Origin: Clostridium sp. AT4
Lineage (GTDB): Bacteria; Bacillota; Clostridia; Lachnospirales; Lachnospiraceae
Reading direction: 5' to 3'
Assembly (NCBI RefSeq): GCF_001517625.2
Contig: NZ_LN999827.1
Span: 453,348-517,347, forward strand
DNA: 64,000 bases
Shown here: piece by piece, positions 6,502 through 14,962 of the stretch
How positions within the stretch are numbered: the stretch's first letter is position 1
How the letters are laid out: every line of letters begins with the position of its first letter
Notes under the pieces: model-generated
The model's database searches: none
The model's input: only the letters and a program-made list of their open reading frames with translations
Told to the model about the DNA's origin: nothing
Position numbers and translations under genes: made by a program

Positions 6502-9150
6502 TTACACTCCCATCTTCCTCTGAACAAACTTTACAACTTCCATAATCGGAATGATCAATACTGCCAGTCCCAGAGCAATAATATACTCATGGAAATCAAT
6601 AGGAGTAAACTCAAATGCCTTTGCAAGGAACGGAACCTCGATTACTGCGGTTGTCAGAATCAGGGATACGATCATTGCACCGTAAAGGAAGGTATTTCCG
6701 GTCTTCATGGTGAAGATAGAACCTCTGCGGCTTCTCATATTCAGAGAGTGGCAGATCTCAACCATGGACAGGGTCAGGAATGCCATTGTTGTTCCGTCAG
6801 GGCTGTTTACAAATTCCCAGACGCCGCTTTCAATATAATGGCCTATGATATAGGAAACCATTACAAGGATCGTTACAACAAAACCCTGGAAGAATACGTC
6901 AAATCCCATACCGCCGGCAAAAATGCCTTCTCTCGGGTCTCTTGGAGACTGCTTCATAATGTCAGCCTCGCTCTTTTCCATACCCAGAGCCAGAGCAGGG
7001 AAACAGTCTGTGATCAGGTTGATCCACAAAAGATGTACCGGCTCCAGAATCGTAAAGCCGATCAGCGTTGCAAAGAAGATTGCCAGCACCTCTGCCAGAT
7101 TGGAGGCTAACAGGAACTGAATCGCCTTACGGATATTTGCGTAAATGCGGCGTCCCTCTTCTACTGCGGATACGATTGTTGCAAAGTTGTCATCTGCAAG
7201 AACCATGTCTGCTACATTTTTGGTTACGTCTGTACCCGTAATACCCATTCCCACACCGATATCCGCACTCTTGATAGAAGGAGCATCGTTTACGCCGTCA
7301 CCGGTCATAGCTGTAATACGGCCCTTTGCCTTCCATGCATTTACAATGCGTACCTTATGCTCAGGCTGTACGCGGGCATAAACGGAGTATTTTTCAATAT
7401 CTGTCTTAAACTGCTCGTCGCTGATCTCATTTAACTGAGCGCCTGTAATCGCCTGGCTGGCATCCTCGATGATTCCCAGCTCCTTTGCAATGGCTACCGC
7501 TGTATCCTTGTGATCACCGGTAATCATAATAGGGCGGATTCCTGCCTCACGGCACTCAACGATTGCCGCCTTTACCTCAGGACGTACCGGGTCGATCATG
7601 CCGGAAAGTCCTACATATACCAGATCCTGCTCCAGATTGGAGGCGTCTGTATTCTCAGGCAGTGCCTTCCATTCTCTCATGGAACCGCAGAGTACGCGGA
7701 GCGCCTTATCTGCCATGGACTTATTATTCTTTAAAATGCTGCTGCGGATTTCGTCGGTCATTTCCACGATCTGTCCGCCCACATAGGCCTTTGTACAGCG
7801 TTTTAATACTTCATCCGGAGCGCCCTTTGTAAACTGGATGAAACGTCCGTCCGCAGTCTGATGAATGGTTGTCATCATCTTACGCATGGAATCAAAGGGA
7901 GCCTCAGCCACACGGACATATTCCTTTTCCAGCTGATCCTTTGGAAGTCCATTCTTTGCAGCATCATTTACAAGAGCACACTCGGTAGGTTCTCCCACTG
8001 CCTCGCCGCTGTCAGGGCTTAAGGAAGCATCGGAACAGAGCGCCATAGCAGTTTCCAAAAGCTTCTCATCATCTGCCACATGCTCCACAACAGTCATCTT
8101 ATTCTGTGTCAACGTACCCGTCTTATCCGAACAGATAATCTGTGTACATCCCAGAGTCTCTACTGCAGTCAGCTTACGGATAATGGCATTTCTGCGGGAC
8201 ATATTTGTAACGCCGATGGAAAGCACGATGGTAACAACTGCAGCCAGACCCTCAGGAATTGCCGCTACTGCCAGAGAAACAGCTACCATAAATGTACTTA
8301 AGATCGTATCGCCGGTAATGCCTTCTGCGCTTCCCTGTGCACGGAACAGGCCTACTGCAAAGATAACCACACAGATTCCCACAACCAGCATGGTCAGGAA
8401 CTTGCTCAGCTGATTCAGCTTGATCTGGAGAGGTGTTTCCTCATCCTTAGCCTGAGCCAGGGCATCTGCAATCTTACCCATTTCCGTATCCATACCGGTC
8501 GCTGTGATAACAGCTTTTCCACGGCCGTATACAACGGTGGAGCCCATGTATACCATATTTTTGCGGTCGCCTAAAGGTACGTCCTTTTCACCGCCCAGAT
8601 TTAACACTTGGATAATCTTGTCTACAGGAACGGATTCTCCGGTAAGGGCCGCCTCCTCGATCTTCATGCTGGCGCATTCAATAATACGGCCGTCCGCAGG
8701 AACGGAATCGCCTGCTTCCAGAATCACTACGTCACCCGGTACCAGCTCTTCACTCTTTAATGTAACAAGCTTTCCGTCACGCAGCACCTTACTGGTAGCT
8801 GCCGCAATTTCCTGCAAAGCTGCGATTGCCGCCTCTGCCTTGCTTTCCTGAACAACGCCCAGAACTGCATTGATAATAACTACCGCCATAATGATGATCA
8901 CATCTGCAAAGGACTCACCCTCGTAGTAAGCGGTAATACCTGAAATAACAGCTGCCACGATCAGAATAATGATCATGGGATCTGCCAGTTCATCAAGAAA
9001 TTTCTTAAGAAGGGAATCTTTCTTTCCTTCCTTCAGCTTATTGTGCCCGAATTTTTCCAGACGGCTGGCAGCTTCCTGAGAAGAAAGTCCCTCTTCTGAA
9101 GTATTCTGCTCCTTCAGCACATCCTGAATACTGGACAGGTACTCTTTCAT
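6502..9150 (-). CDS. P2-type cation-exporting ATPase (Ca2+/Mn2+ type)
   Basis: An 882-residue membrane pump of the PMCA/SERCA-like P-type group. In order: N-terminal cation ATPase domain, actuator domain with TGES near residue 178, phosphorylation site CSDKTGTLT near residue 340, TGDGVNDAPS hinge, and about ten membrane segments. Residues that bind Ca2+ in SERCA are conserved in context: IPEGL in M4, SNLAEV in M5, NLITD in M6. ATG at 9150 follows AAGGAGG; an in-frame ATG 15 codons earlier has no ribosome site. A yybP-ykoY riboswitch in its leader makes Mn2+ export likely; Ca2+ is the alternative. Confidence 0.9.
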   Translation of the reverse strand: MKEYLSSIQDVLKEQNTSEEGLSSQEAASRLEKFGHNKLKEGKKDSLLKKFLDELADPMIIILIVAAVISGITAYYEGESFADVIIIMAVVIINAVLGVVQESKAEAAIAALQEIAAATSKVLRDGKLVTLKSEELVPGDVVILEAGDSVPADGRIIECASMKIEEAALTGESVPVDKIIQVLNLGGEKDVPLGDRKNMVYMGSTVVYGRGKAVITATGMDTEMGKIADALAQAKDEETPLQIKLNQLSKFLTMLVVGICVVIFAVGLFRAQGSAEGITGDTILSTFMVAVSLAVAAIPEGLAAVVTIVLSIGVTNMSRRNAIIRKLTAVETLGCTQIICSDKTGTLTQNKMTVVEHVADDEKLLETAMALCSDASLSPDSGEAVGEPTECALVNDAAKNGLPKDQLEKEYVRVAEAPFDSMRKMMTTIHQTADGRFIQFTKGAPDEVLKRCTKAYVGGQIVEMTDEIRSSILKNNKSMADKALRVLCGSMREWKALPENTDASNLEQDLVYVGLSGMIDPVRPEVKAAIVECREAGIRPIMITGDHKDTAVAIAKELGIIEDASQAITGAQLNEISDEQFKTDIEKYSVYARVQPEHKVRIVNAWKAKGRITAMTGDGVNDAPSIKSADIGVGMGITGTDVTKNVADMVLADDNFATIVSAVEEGRRIYANIRKAIQFLLASNLAEVLAIFFATLIGFTILEPVHLLWINLITDCFPALALGMEKSEADIMKQSPRDPREGIFAGGMGFDVFFQGFVVTILVMVSYIIGHYIESGVWEFVNSPDGTTMAFLTLSMVEICHSLNMRSRRGSIFTMKTGNTFLYGAMIVSLILTTAVIEVPFLAKAFEFTPIDFHEYIIALGLAVLIIPIMEVVKFVQRKMGV

Positions 9151-9270
9151 TGCTTTTTCCTCCTTATTATCATATGGAAGTGTCTCTCTCATCATTCCCG
9201 TACTGCAGGTGCACTATACATCTGTCTCACAGGCGCATCTGTGCATTTCCATTTCATTGGTGCAAACAAA

Positions 9271-9421
9271 ACGAGACTTACCAGAAGTCCTCCCCTCTGC
9301 TGAGAAGACTCCCGATAAGTCTCGTCATTTAAAACCAAGCCACGGACACGCTCCGATGCTGTTGACTTCGCTACACGGTTCCCGGCCTGAAAACTGCCGG
9401 TCAACTGCGCTGACTACTCCC
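9271..9421 (-). promoter_or_regulatory. yybP-ykoY family (Mn2+) riboswitch
   Basis: Transcribed from the minus strand starting near 9427. The leader opens with the family hallmark GGGAGTAG (9421-9414), passes through paired blocks around AACCGTGTAGCGAAGTCAAC, and ends in a 10-bp hairpin ACGAGACTTA / TAAGTCTCGT (9325-9316 with 9280-9271) running into TTTTGTTT, which looks like an intrinsic terminator used as the switch. The yybP-ykoY family senses Mn2+ and controls exporters such as the Lactococcus P-type ATPase YoaB, matching the gene it precedes. Recognition is by eye; helices were not folded. Confidence 0.78.
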
Positions 9422-9433
9422 TTACTGCCAATA

Positions 9434-9462
9434 ATGCTATCACGGACATGGGAAACTGTCAA
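9434..9462 (-). promoter_or_regulatory. Promoter of the riboswitch-ATPase transcript
   Basis: Minus strand TTGACA (9462-9457), 17-base spacer, TAGCAT (9439-9434). It lies only 10 bases after the ribokinase stop, leaving no room for a terminator between the two units. Confidence 0.75.
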
Positions 9463-9472
9463 GATTCTATTT

Positions 9473-10402
9473 TCAGGAGTTTTTATGTTCCTCTAAAAAG
9501 CGGTCAATTTCTTCCCGTACAGGCATAGAAAGTGTTGTCCCCATCTTCTGTACGGATAATGCAGCAAGACCACTTGCAAAACGGACTGCCTCCCATATAT
9601 CCCTGCCTTCTGAAAGTGCAGCCAGAAGGCCTCCGTTAAAGGCGTCACCTGCTCCTGTGGTATCTACTGCTTCCACCTTAAAGCACGGAATAATTTCCTC
9701 TCTTCCTCCGGATGAAACAAACACACCTCTTGAGCCAAGAGTAATCAGAACCTCTTTAACACCTCTGTCATAAAAATAGGCTGCTGCCTTTTTCGCAGAC
9801 TCCAAATCTTTTACAGGGACTCCCGTAATCTCTTCTGCCTCTACTTCATTAGGCGTTACCATATACGCTTTTGATAAAAACTCATCTGTAACCGGCGCAT
9901 AAGGAGCTGTATTTACAATCACCTTACAGCCATGTTTACATGCCAATTCAGCTACAAGCTCATTGGCCTCTTGATTTACCTCCAGCTGCAGCAGTACATA
10001 TTCTGCTTCCTTAAGCACCGCTTCAATGTTCTTTACTTCCTCTTCTGTTATAGTACTGCACGCTCCGGGAACAATGATAATCTCATTCTGGCTGGTCTTT
10101 TCATCTACTAAAATCAAAGCACATCCTGTTTCTGTATCATCCGTTACAAACATATGAGACGTATCCATCTGAAGCTCTCTCATCGTATTGAAAGCAACCT
10201 CTCCAAAACTGTCCCGTCCGACTTTCGATATCATAGTTACATCGGCGCCTGCTTTATGGGCGGCAACTCCCTGGTTAAATCCCTTTCCTCCCGGTCCCAT
10301 TTTAAAAACGGAACCCTTTACCGTCTCTCCCGGTACAGGAAGACGAGGGCTTCTTGCCATCAGATCTACTACAAAACTTCCAAAAACCGCTGCCTTACTC
10401 AT
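9473..10402 (-). CDS. rbsK: Ribokinase-family sugar kinase
   Basis: A 309-residue PfkB/ribokinase-family enzyme, expected to phosphorylate ribose or a related sugar with ATP. Motifs are the substrate-site GGKGFNQGVAA near residue 40, the ITLGSRGV strand, and the anion hole with catalytic Asp, DTTGAGDAF, near residue 250. ATG at 10402 follows GGAGG with 7-base spacing; an upstream in-frame start lacks a site. In E. coli RbsK the N-terminal ribose contact is GSINAD; here it is GSFVVD, so the Asn is lost and the substrate may differ. It follows the ECF component by 47 bases. Ribose from nucleosides or deoxyribose are plausible substrates. Confidence 0.82.
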   Translation of the reverse strand: MSKAAVFGSFVVDLMARSPRLPVPGETVKGSVFKMGPGGKGFNQGVAAHKAGADVTMISKVGRDSFGEVAFNTMRELQMDTSHMFVTDDTETGCALILVDEKTSQNEIIIVPGACSTITEEEVKNIEAVLKEAEYVLLQLEVNQEANELVAELACKHGCKVIVNTAPYAPVTDEFLSKAYMVTPNEVEAEEITGVPVKDLESAKKAAAYFYDRGVKEVLITLGSRGVFVSSGGREEIIPCFKVEAVDTTGAGDAFNGGLLAALSEGRDIWEAVRFASGLAALSVQKMGTTLSMPVREEIDRFLEEHKNS

Positions 10403-10449
10403 ATTCTTTCCTCCAATCCCCAATATCATTCTTTTGATTTGTCTGTCCC

Positions 10450-10974
10450 CTATCGTACCTTCTCTCTGATTTCCAGCGTCCTCTCCAGCCCCGGATACAG
10501 CACTCCCGCAATCACCAGTCCGCTGATCCCCTGGATCCCATTGGCAGGGAGACTCAAAAAAGCGGCTGCCGGACCATAGAGAAGGCTTTCACAGAGAAAG
10601 TATCCGCCTGTCACCAGCAAAATATCTGTTATGCCACCATACAGCACTGCCAGCTTCCCGCTTTTTCCTTTGCTCACTCCATGACAGTATACCACAGATG
10701 TGACTGCAGCCACAAGGCCTTTGACCACGAATGTAATGGGTACATAAATAAAATATCCGCCCAGGAAATCAGCCATACAGGAGCCAATTCCCGCGGCCAG
10801 AAATGCAGCCACCGGATCCAGAAAAATCCCCGACAGGATTACCGCGGCATCGCCCGGATGAATATATCCTCCGGTACCTGGTGTAGGAATTCGGATTGCC
10901 ATGGTAAAAACACAGCTCAGCGCTGCAAACAGGGCTGCTGCTGCCAGATTTTTTACAGAATTATTCCGCATCAT
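10450..10974 (-). CDS. ECF transporter substrate-binding (S) component
   Basis: A 174-residue membrane protein with five to six hydrophobic segments and the N-terminal AAALFAALSCVFT helix and GYIHPGDAAVILSG motif of the ECF S-component family that includes riboflavin- and vitamin B6-type members. It should bind a small vitamin-like substrate and dock onto a shared EcfA-A'-T module, which is not in the window. ATG at 10974 follows GGAGG. The downstream kinase suggests the substrate is phosphorylated on entry, as with pyridoxine or hydroxymethylpyrimidine pairs, but the kinase looks like ribokinase, so the substrate is left open. Confidence 0.78.
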   Translation of the reverse strand: MMRNNSVKNLAAAALFAALSCVFTMAIRIPTPGTGGYIHPGDAAVILSGIFLDPVAAFLAAGIGSCMADFLGGYFIYVPITFVVKGLVAAVTSVVYCHGVSKGKSGKLAVLYGGITDILLVTGGYFLCESLLYGPAAAFLSLPANGIQGISGLVIAGVLYPGLERTLEIREKVR

Positions 10975-11006
10975 ACGTTCCTCCTTGCTTTTTCATCATT
11001 TCCCGT

Positions 11007-11034
11007 ATTATAGCAGAATTATGGACTGGTTAAA
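11007..11034 (-). promoter_or_regulatory. Promoter of the ECF-kinase pair
   Basis: Minus strand TTTAAC (11034-11029), 16-base spacer, TATAAT (11012-11007), about 33 bases before the ECF start. The -35 box lies inside the large inverted repeat at 11023-11064. Confidence 0.6.
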
Positions 11035-11064
11035 ATAACCATTTTAGCTATTTTAAACCAGTCC
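11023..11064. repeat. Inverted repeat over the ECF promoter -35 (operator or terminator)
   Basis: Left arm GGACTGGTTAAAATA and right arm TATTTTAAACCAGTCC are complementary except for one bulged base. Read on the minus strand it could end the sulfatase-maturase transcript, but no T-run follows. Because it overlaps the -35 box of the ECF promoter, an operator for an unseen GntR/MocR-like regulator is an equal possibility. Confidence 0.55.
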
Positions 11065-11080
11065 AGTTCTGTATTTCCTA

Positions 11081-12199
11081 TTATCTTTTCATCCCTGTCT
11101 TTGCCACGTTTTTCATCCTGTCCATACAGTGCTCAAAAAAACTCTTATATGCCTGACAAAAATAGTTCTTATAATAATTGCTTCCCTCCACAGGATCCCT
11201 GTAGCGCTGGCATCCGCCCCGGCAGAGGAAGAAATAGGGACATTCCCGGCACTGGGGATCCAGCTGGTGGGAGCGCTTTATAAAGCCAGTCTCCTGACGA
11301 CGTTTATCCATCTCTTCCATCGTATTCTCATTGAAATTCCCCAGACGGTATTCATCCAGCATATAAAAATCACAGGGATAGACACTTCCGTCCGCTTCTA
11401 CCACATACTGGATCCCGCACTCGCCTCTCTGGTCGCAGGCCTCAGGGTAATACCCCATCAAAAGGGCAATGTAATTTTCAAACTGGCGGATATAGGGCTG
11501 ACGGTTTTTCTGCCAATCCTTATACCAGAGATCAAAGAGCCGGGTGAGGAATCTGCCATAGGTCTCCGGCGAAATAGCATATTCTGTCTTCTGATGGCCT
11601 TCGCCCAGAGGATCCAGACAGGCAATATACTGCTGATAGTTCCAGCCTCTGCGGCTGTACGCCTTATAGATCTCATCTATCCCTGCAGCTGTTTTTTCTG
11701 TCACAACCGTAAGAATATTATACTCCACGCCATAAGCATCCATAAGCGCTGCAGCTTTTGTCACCACATCATAAGTTCCGCTGCCCTTTTTATCATGGCG
11801 GCAGGCATCATGGGTTTCCTTCGTTCCGTCAACCGAAAGTCCTACCAGAAAATGATTCTCCGCCAGAAAACGGCACCATTCTTCATCCAGAAGATACCCG
11901 TTGGTCTGGAAGGCATTATGTACCTGTATTCCTCTGCGGTTATACTTGTTCTGAAATTCTACCGCTTTTCGGAAAAAGTCCAGCCCCCGCAGCGCAGGCT
12001 CTCCCCCCTGATAGGCATAATTAACCTGTCTCCGGGCATGGACCATTGTCCTGCGAATCACATTTTTTAATGTTTCCTCAGACATAAAACCATAGGATTC
12101 CTGCTCTCTTTTCTGCATTTCATCACAGTAAAAGCAGTAATCACAATGCATATTGCACATTCCCGATGAAGGCTTCATCAACACGCTCGAATCCGGCAT
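11081..12199 (-). CDS. Anaerobic sulfatase-maturating radical SAM enzyme (anSME)
   Basis: A 372-residue radical SAM protein with a C-terminal SPASM domain. The SAM cluster motif is CNMHCDYC near residue 16, followed by YAYQGGEP near 62. The C-terminal half carries the auxiliary-cluster cysteines in CDQRGECG, DGSVYPCDFY and CRECPYFFLCRGGC. This layout and length match anSME, which turns an active-site Cys or Ser of sulfatases into formylglycine in the cytosol without oxygen. No sulfatase gene is present in the window. The start at 12199 lies 21 bases after the purine nucleoside phosphorylase stop, so the two are probably co-transcribed. Confidence 0.88.
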   Translation of the reverse strand: MPDSSVLMKPSSGMCNMHCDYCFYCDEMQKREQESYGFMSEETLKNVIRRTMVHARRQVNYAYQGGEPALRGLDFFRKAVEFQNKYNRRGIQVHNAFQTNGYLLDEEWCRFLAENHFLVGLSVDGTKETHDACRHDKKGSGTYDVVTKAAALMDAYGVEYNILTVVTEKTAAGIDEIYKAYSRRGWNYQQYIACLDPLGEGHQKTEYAISPETYGRFLTRLFDLWYKDWQKNRQPYIRQFENYIALLMGYYPEACDQRGECGIQYVVEADGSVYPCDFYMLDEYRLGNFNENTMEEMDKRRQETGFIKRSHQLDPQCRECPYFFLCRGGCQRYRDPVEGSNYYKNYFCQAYKSFFEHCMDRMKNVAKTGMKR

Positions 12200-12220
12200 C
12201 TTTCTCTCCCTGTCGCTTCG

Positions 12221-13051
12221 TTAGAATACTTCTTTAAGCACCAGATCCACTACCTTCTCAAAGGTCTGCTTTACCCTTGCGGCAGTTTCCACTACCTCTG
12301 CATGATTCAGTGGCTGATCCAGAATGCCTGCTCCCGGATTGGTAACGCAGGAAATCCCCAGTACCGGGATACCGCAATGGCCGCATACGATTGCCTCCGG
12401 TACGGTAGACATTCCTACAGCATCCGCCCCCAGAAGCCCTGCCATGCGGACCTCTGCCGGTGTCTCATAATTAGGGCCGGAGAACATCATATATACGCCC
12501 TCCTCCAGATGAATTCCATTTTCCTGTGCTTTTTCCTTCAGACGTGTTCTGAATCCTGCATCATATACGCAGCTCATATCCGGAAAACGGGGGCCATCCT
12601 CCTCAAAATTAGAGCCAATCAGAGGATTAGAACCGGAATAATTGATATGGTCTTTGATAACCATCAGTGTTCCCGGCTCATAGGACCGGTTTACGCCTCC
12701 GGCTGCATTGGTAAGAAGAACCTTTTTAACGCCCAGACACTTCATAATCCGAATTGGAAGAGTGATCAGTCTCTGACTGTAGCCCTCATAATAATGAACT
12801 CTGCCCTGCATGGCGATGACTTTCTTTCCCATGCAGGTTCCCAGCACGAACTGCCCTGCATGGCCTGCCACTGTGGATACCGGGAAATCCGGGATATCAT
12901 GGTAGGAAATCTTTACCGGATTTTCAATCTTATCCGCATAATCCCCCAGTCCGCTTCCCAGAATCATGCCGATCTCGGGCTCAAAATCCGTCTTTTCGCG
13001 GATGATGCGGACAGAATCCTCAATGATCTTGATCTCTTTTTCAGTTGTCAT
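12221..13051 (-). CDS. punA: Purine nucleoside phosphorylase, trimeric type
   Basis: A 276-residue cytosolic enzyme that splits inosine or guanosine with phosphate to base and ribose-1-phosphate. The family-2 motifs are present: phosphate-binding GSGLG near residue 32, GRVHYYEGY near 85, MFSGPNYETPAEVRM near 190, and GISCVTNPGAG with the 6-oxopurine-binding Asn near 240. The Asn favours guanosine/inosine over adenosine. ATG at 13051 follows AGAGGTG; an earlier in-frame GTG overlaps that site. It heads a unit with the sulfatase maturase and fits with the nucleoside importer and uridine phosphorylase earlier in the window. Confidence 0.92.
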   Translation of the reverse strand: MTTEKEIKIIEDSVRIIREKTDFEPEIGMILGSGLGDYADKIENPVKISYHDIPDFPVSTVAGHAGQFVLGTCMGKKVIAMQGRVHYYEGYSQRLITLPIRIMKCLGVKKVLLTNAAGGVNRSYEPGTLMVIKDHINYSGSNPLIGSNFEEDGPRFPDMSCVYDAGFRTRLKEKAQENGIHLEEGVYMMFSGPNYETPAEVRMAGLLGADAVGMSTVPEAIVCGHCGIPVLGISCVTNPGAGILDQPLNHAEVVETAARVKQTFEKVVDLVLKEVF

Positions 13052-13124
13052 GGCTAGCACCTCTTTCTAAGCTATTGCTTTAAATCCACCATAAAACAAT
13101 ATATGGACTCCATAGCTTGTTTTC

Positions 13125-13153
13125 ATTTTAAACATTAGAAAGCCTTTTGTAAA
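13125..13153 (-). promoter_or_regulatory. Promoter of punA
   Basis: Minus strand TTTACA (13153-13148), 17-base spacer, TAAAAT (13130-13125), leaving a leader of about 70 bases. No purine riboswitch pattern was seen in the leader. Confidence 0.55.
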
Positions 13154-13195
13154 GATTTGGCCTGACAGCTTTTTAATCCGCTACTCTCCCAGAAC

Positions 13196-14074
13196 TCAAT
13201 CCCTCCTTTTTCCTCTTGCGCCAAGATACTGTTTCCGATATTCTCCAGGCGTAACGGACATAAGCTGTTTAAACACCCGTTCAAAATAAGTCAGACTGTT
13301 GAATCCAAGGCGATTGGCTATTTCCGTCATAGTCATCTCACGATTCAGAAGATATTCCCTGCTGGCTGCGATTCTGAATAAATTCACATATTCGGAAACT
13401 GTAAAATTTGTTACCTCTTTAAAAATACGGCACAAATAGGATCGGCTCATATAAAATCTTCCAGCCAGTTCATCAACATTTTCATGCTCCTCATAATGAC
13501 CGGCAAGATAATCCGCAATCATACATACCCTTTTCTGCTTTTCCAAAGACCCCTGCATTGACGCTGAGTGAAAATTCTTTTCTCTGAATTTTTCCAGCTG
13601 GCTGCTACACACCAAGAGATTTAAAATCAACATTCTCAGCCTCAATTCTCTCTGTTCAGTTCCCCGATCCGTAATCGTTTTTTCTATTTTTTCAAAAACA
13701 TCACGAATCTCCTCACATTTTCCTGTCTGAAAAACACCACAGCGCTGGGAAAACACCCGTTCCATATCTATACCCACCGCCTGACAGATTGGCGCAAATT
13801 CCGCCTCCTTTATCTCAATCAATATCCGGTCATGATATCTTCCTCCGATTATATTCAGCTTTGGAATACGCCTTTTATCTATAAAGGCAACACTTCCTGC
13901 CGCCATTTTTACACACCGGATTCCCGATTCAAAATAATACCTCTCTCCGTCTATTATATATTGAATCTGGTACTCGTTTCTGAAATAACCTACATTTTTT
14001 GTAAAATCTCTGTCTCTTTTCACTCTGCTGACTGCAAATCCTGAAAAGCACTCCCTGTATATGATTTGAAACAC
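13196..14074 (-). CDS. AraC-family transcriptional regulator
   Basis: A 292-residue regulator. The N-terminal 170 residues form a cupin-like ligand domain, and the C-terminal 100 residues hold the double helix-turn-helix of AraC proteins, with DELAGRFYMSRSYLCRIFKEVTNFTVSEYV and the closing signature IANRLGFNSLTYFERVFKQLMSVTPGEYRK. The start is GTG at 14074 with AAAGGG 7 bases upstream. It is the last gene of the sugar operon at 13196-19431, 33 bases after the second permease, and should activate that operon on binding a sugar or breakdown product. Confidence 0.85.
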   Translation of the reverse strand: MFQIIYRECFSGFAVSRVKRDRDFTKNVGYFRNEYQIQYIIDGERYYFESGIRCVKMAAGSVAFIDKRRIPKLNIIGGRYHDRILIEIKEAEFAPICQAVGIDMERVFSQRCGVFQTGKCEEIRDVFEKIEKTITDRGTEQRELRLRMLILNLLVCSSQLEKFREKNFHSASMQGSLEKQKRVCMIADYLAGHYEEHENVDELAGRFYMSRSYLCRIFKEVTNFTVSEYVNLFRIAASREYLLNREMTMTEIANRLGFNSLTYFERVFKQLMSVTPGEYRKQYLGARGKRRD

Positions 14075-14107
14075 AGCAAACCCTTTCTTTTACCATCCAG
14101 CATGCAG

Positions 14108-14962
14108 CTATCCTTTCACACCCCCTGCAGATATTCCCTCCACAAATTCATTCTGAGCCAGGAAAAATACAATCAGCGTAGGAAGAAGAGCGATTATCGA
14201 GCTTACCAATACCCTGTTCCAGGCCGTTCCTGCATCTGCATCCATAGACATTTTCATAAAGATAGATGCCGGATACCGGCTGACTGTCTTTACATAGATA
14301 AGAGGCCCCTGAAAATCATTACTGGACCACATAAACTGAAACAAAGCGCAGGAGACAAGAGAAGGCTTCAGCATGGGCACAATTACCCTGCATAATGTCT
14401 GAAATGTATTGCATCCATCAATTTCCGCAGCCTCTTCCAACTCTCTGGGAACCCCACGCAAAAACTGGAGCAGCATAAATACAAAGTATGACTCAACTGC
14501 AAATAAGGTAGGAACGATCAAAGGAGCATATGAATCCGTCCATCCCCAACTGCTGAACATAATATACTGCGGAGCATTTAAAACAACCTGGGGCAAAAAC
14601 AGTGTAGCAACCATTAAACCGCACATAAGATTACGGCCCGGATATCTGAATCTTGAAAAACTATATGCGGTCAATACAGAGGAAATCAGTGTGAAAACCA
14701 CCTTGGGAATTACAATCATATATGTATTGAGCATAGATTTCCACAATGTAATCTGCCCACCCACCGGTTTTCCCAATCCGTCAAAGGCATCAAATACCCA
14801 CTTTTTCGGAAAGATAGCCGCACTCGAAAAAATTTCTGCATTTGTCTTAAATACGGCGAAGCACATCCACACTAGCGGATATACCATAATAATTCCAACT
14901 ATGATCAGAATAGCATACTGAACTATATTTTTCCATGTCTTTTTCTTCATGTTCAACTTCAT
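14108..14962 (-). CDS. Carbohydrate ABC importer permease, MalG-type
   Basis: A 284-residue inner-membrane permease with six hydrophobic segments. The cytoplasmic coupling loop EEAAEIDGCNTFQTLCRVIVPMLKPSL near residue 190 is the EAA motif that contacts the ATPase. Its sequence is clearly related to the permease at 47570-48421 of the pectin operon. The start overlaps the stop of the partner permease by one base. No ATPase gene is in this operon, so a shared MsmK-type ATPase elsewhere is expected to energise it, as is usual for this importer class. Confidence 0.9.
   Translation of the reverse strand: MKLNMKKKTWKNIVQYAILIIVGIIMVYPLVWMCFAVFKTNAEIFSSAAIFPKKWVFDAFDGLGKPVGGQITLWKSMLNTYMIVIPKVVFTLISSVLTAYSFSRFRYPGRNLMCGLMVATLFLPQVVLNAPQYIMFSSWGWTDSYAPLIVPTLFAVESYFVFMLLQFLRGVPRELEEAAEIDGCNTFQTLCRVIVPMLKPSLVSCALFQFMWSSNDFQGPLIYVKTVSRYPASIFMKMSMDADAGTAWNRVLVSSIIALLPTLIVFFLAQNEFVEGISAGGVKG

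Noticed and set aside
13061-13195. Possible purine riboswitch before punA
   Set aside because: The leader of about 70 bases lacks the conserved purine-aptamer core and paired loops.
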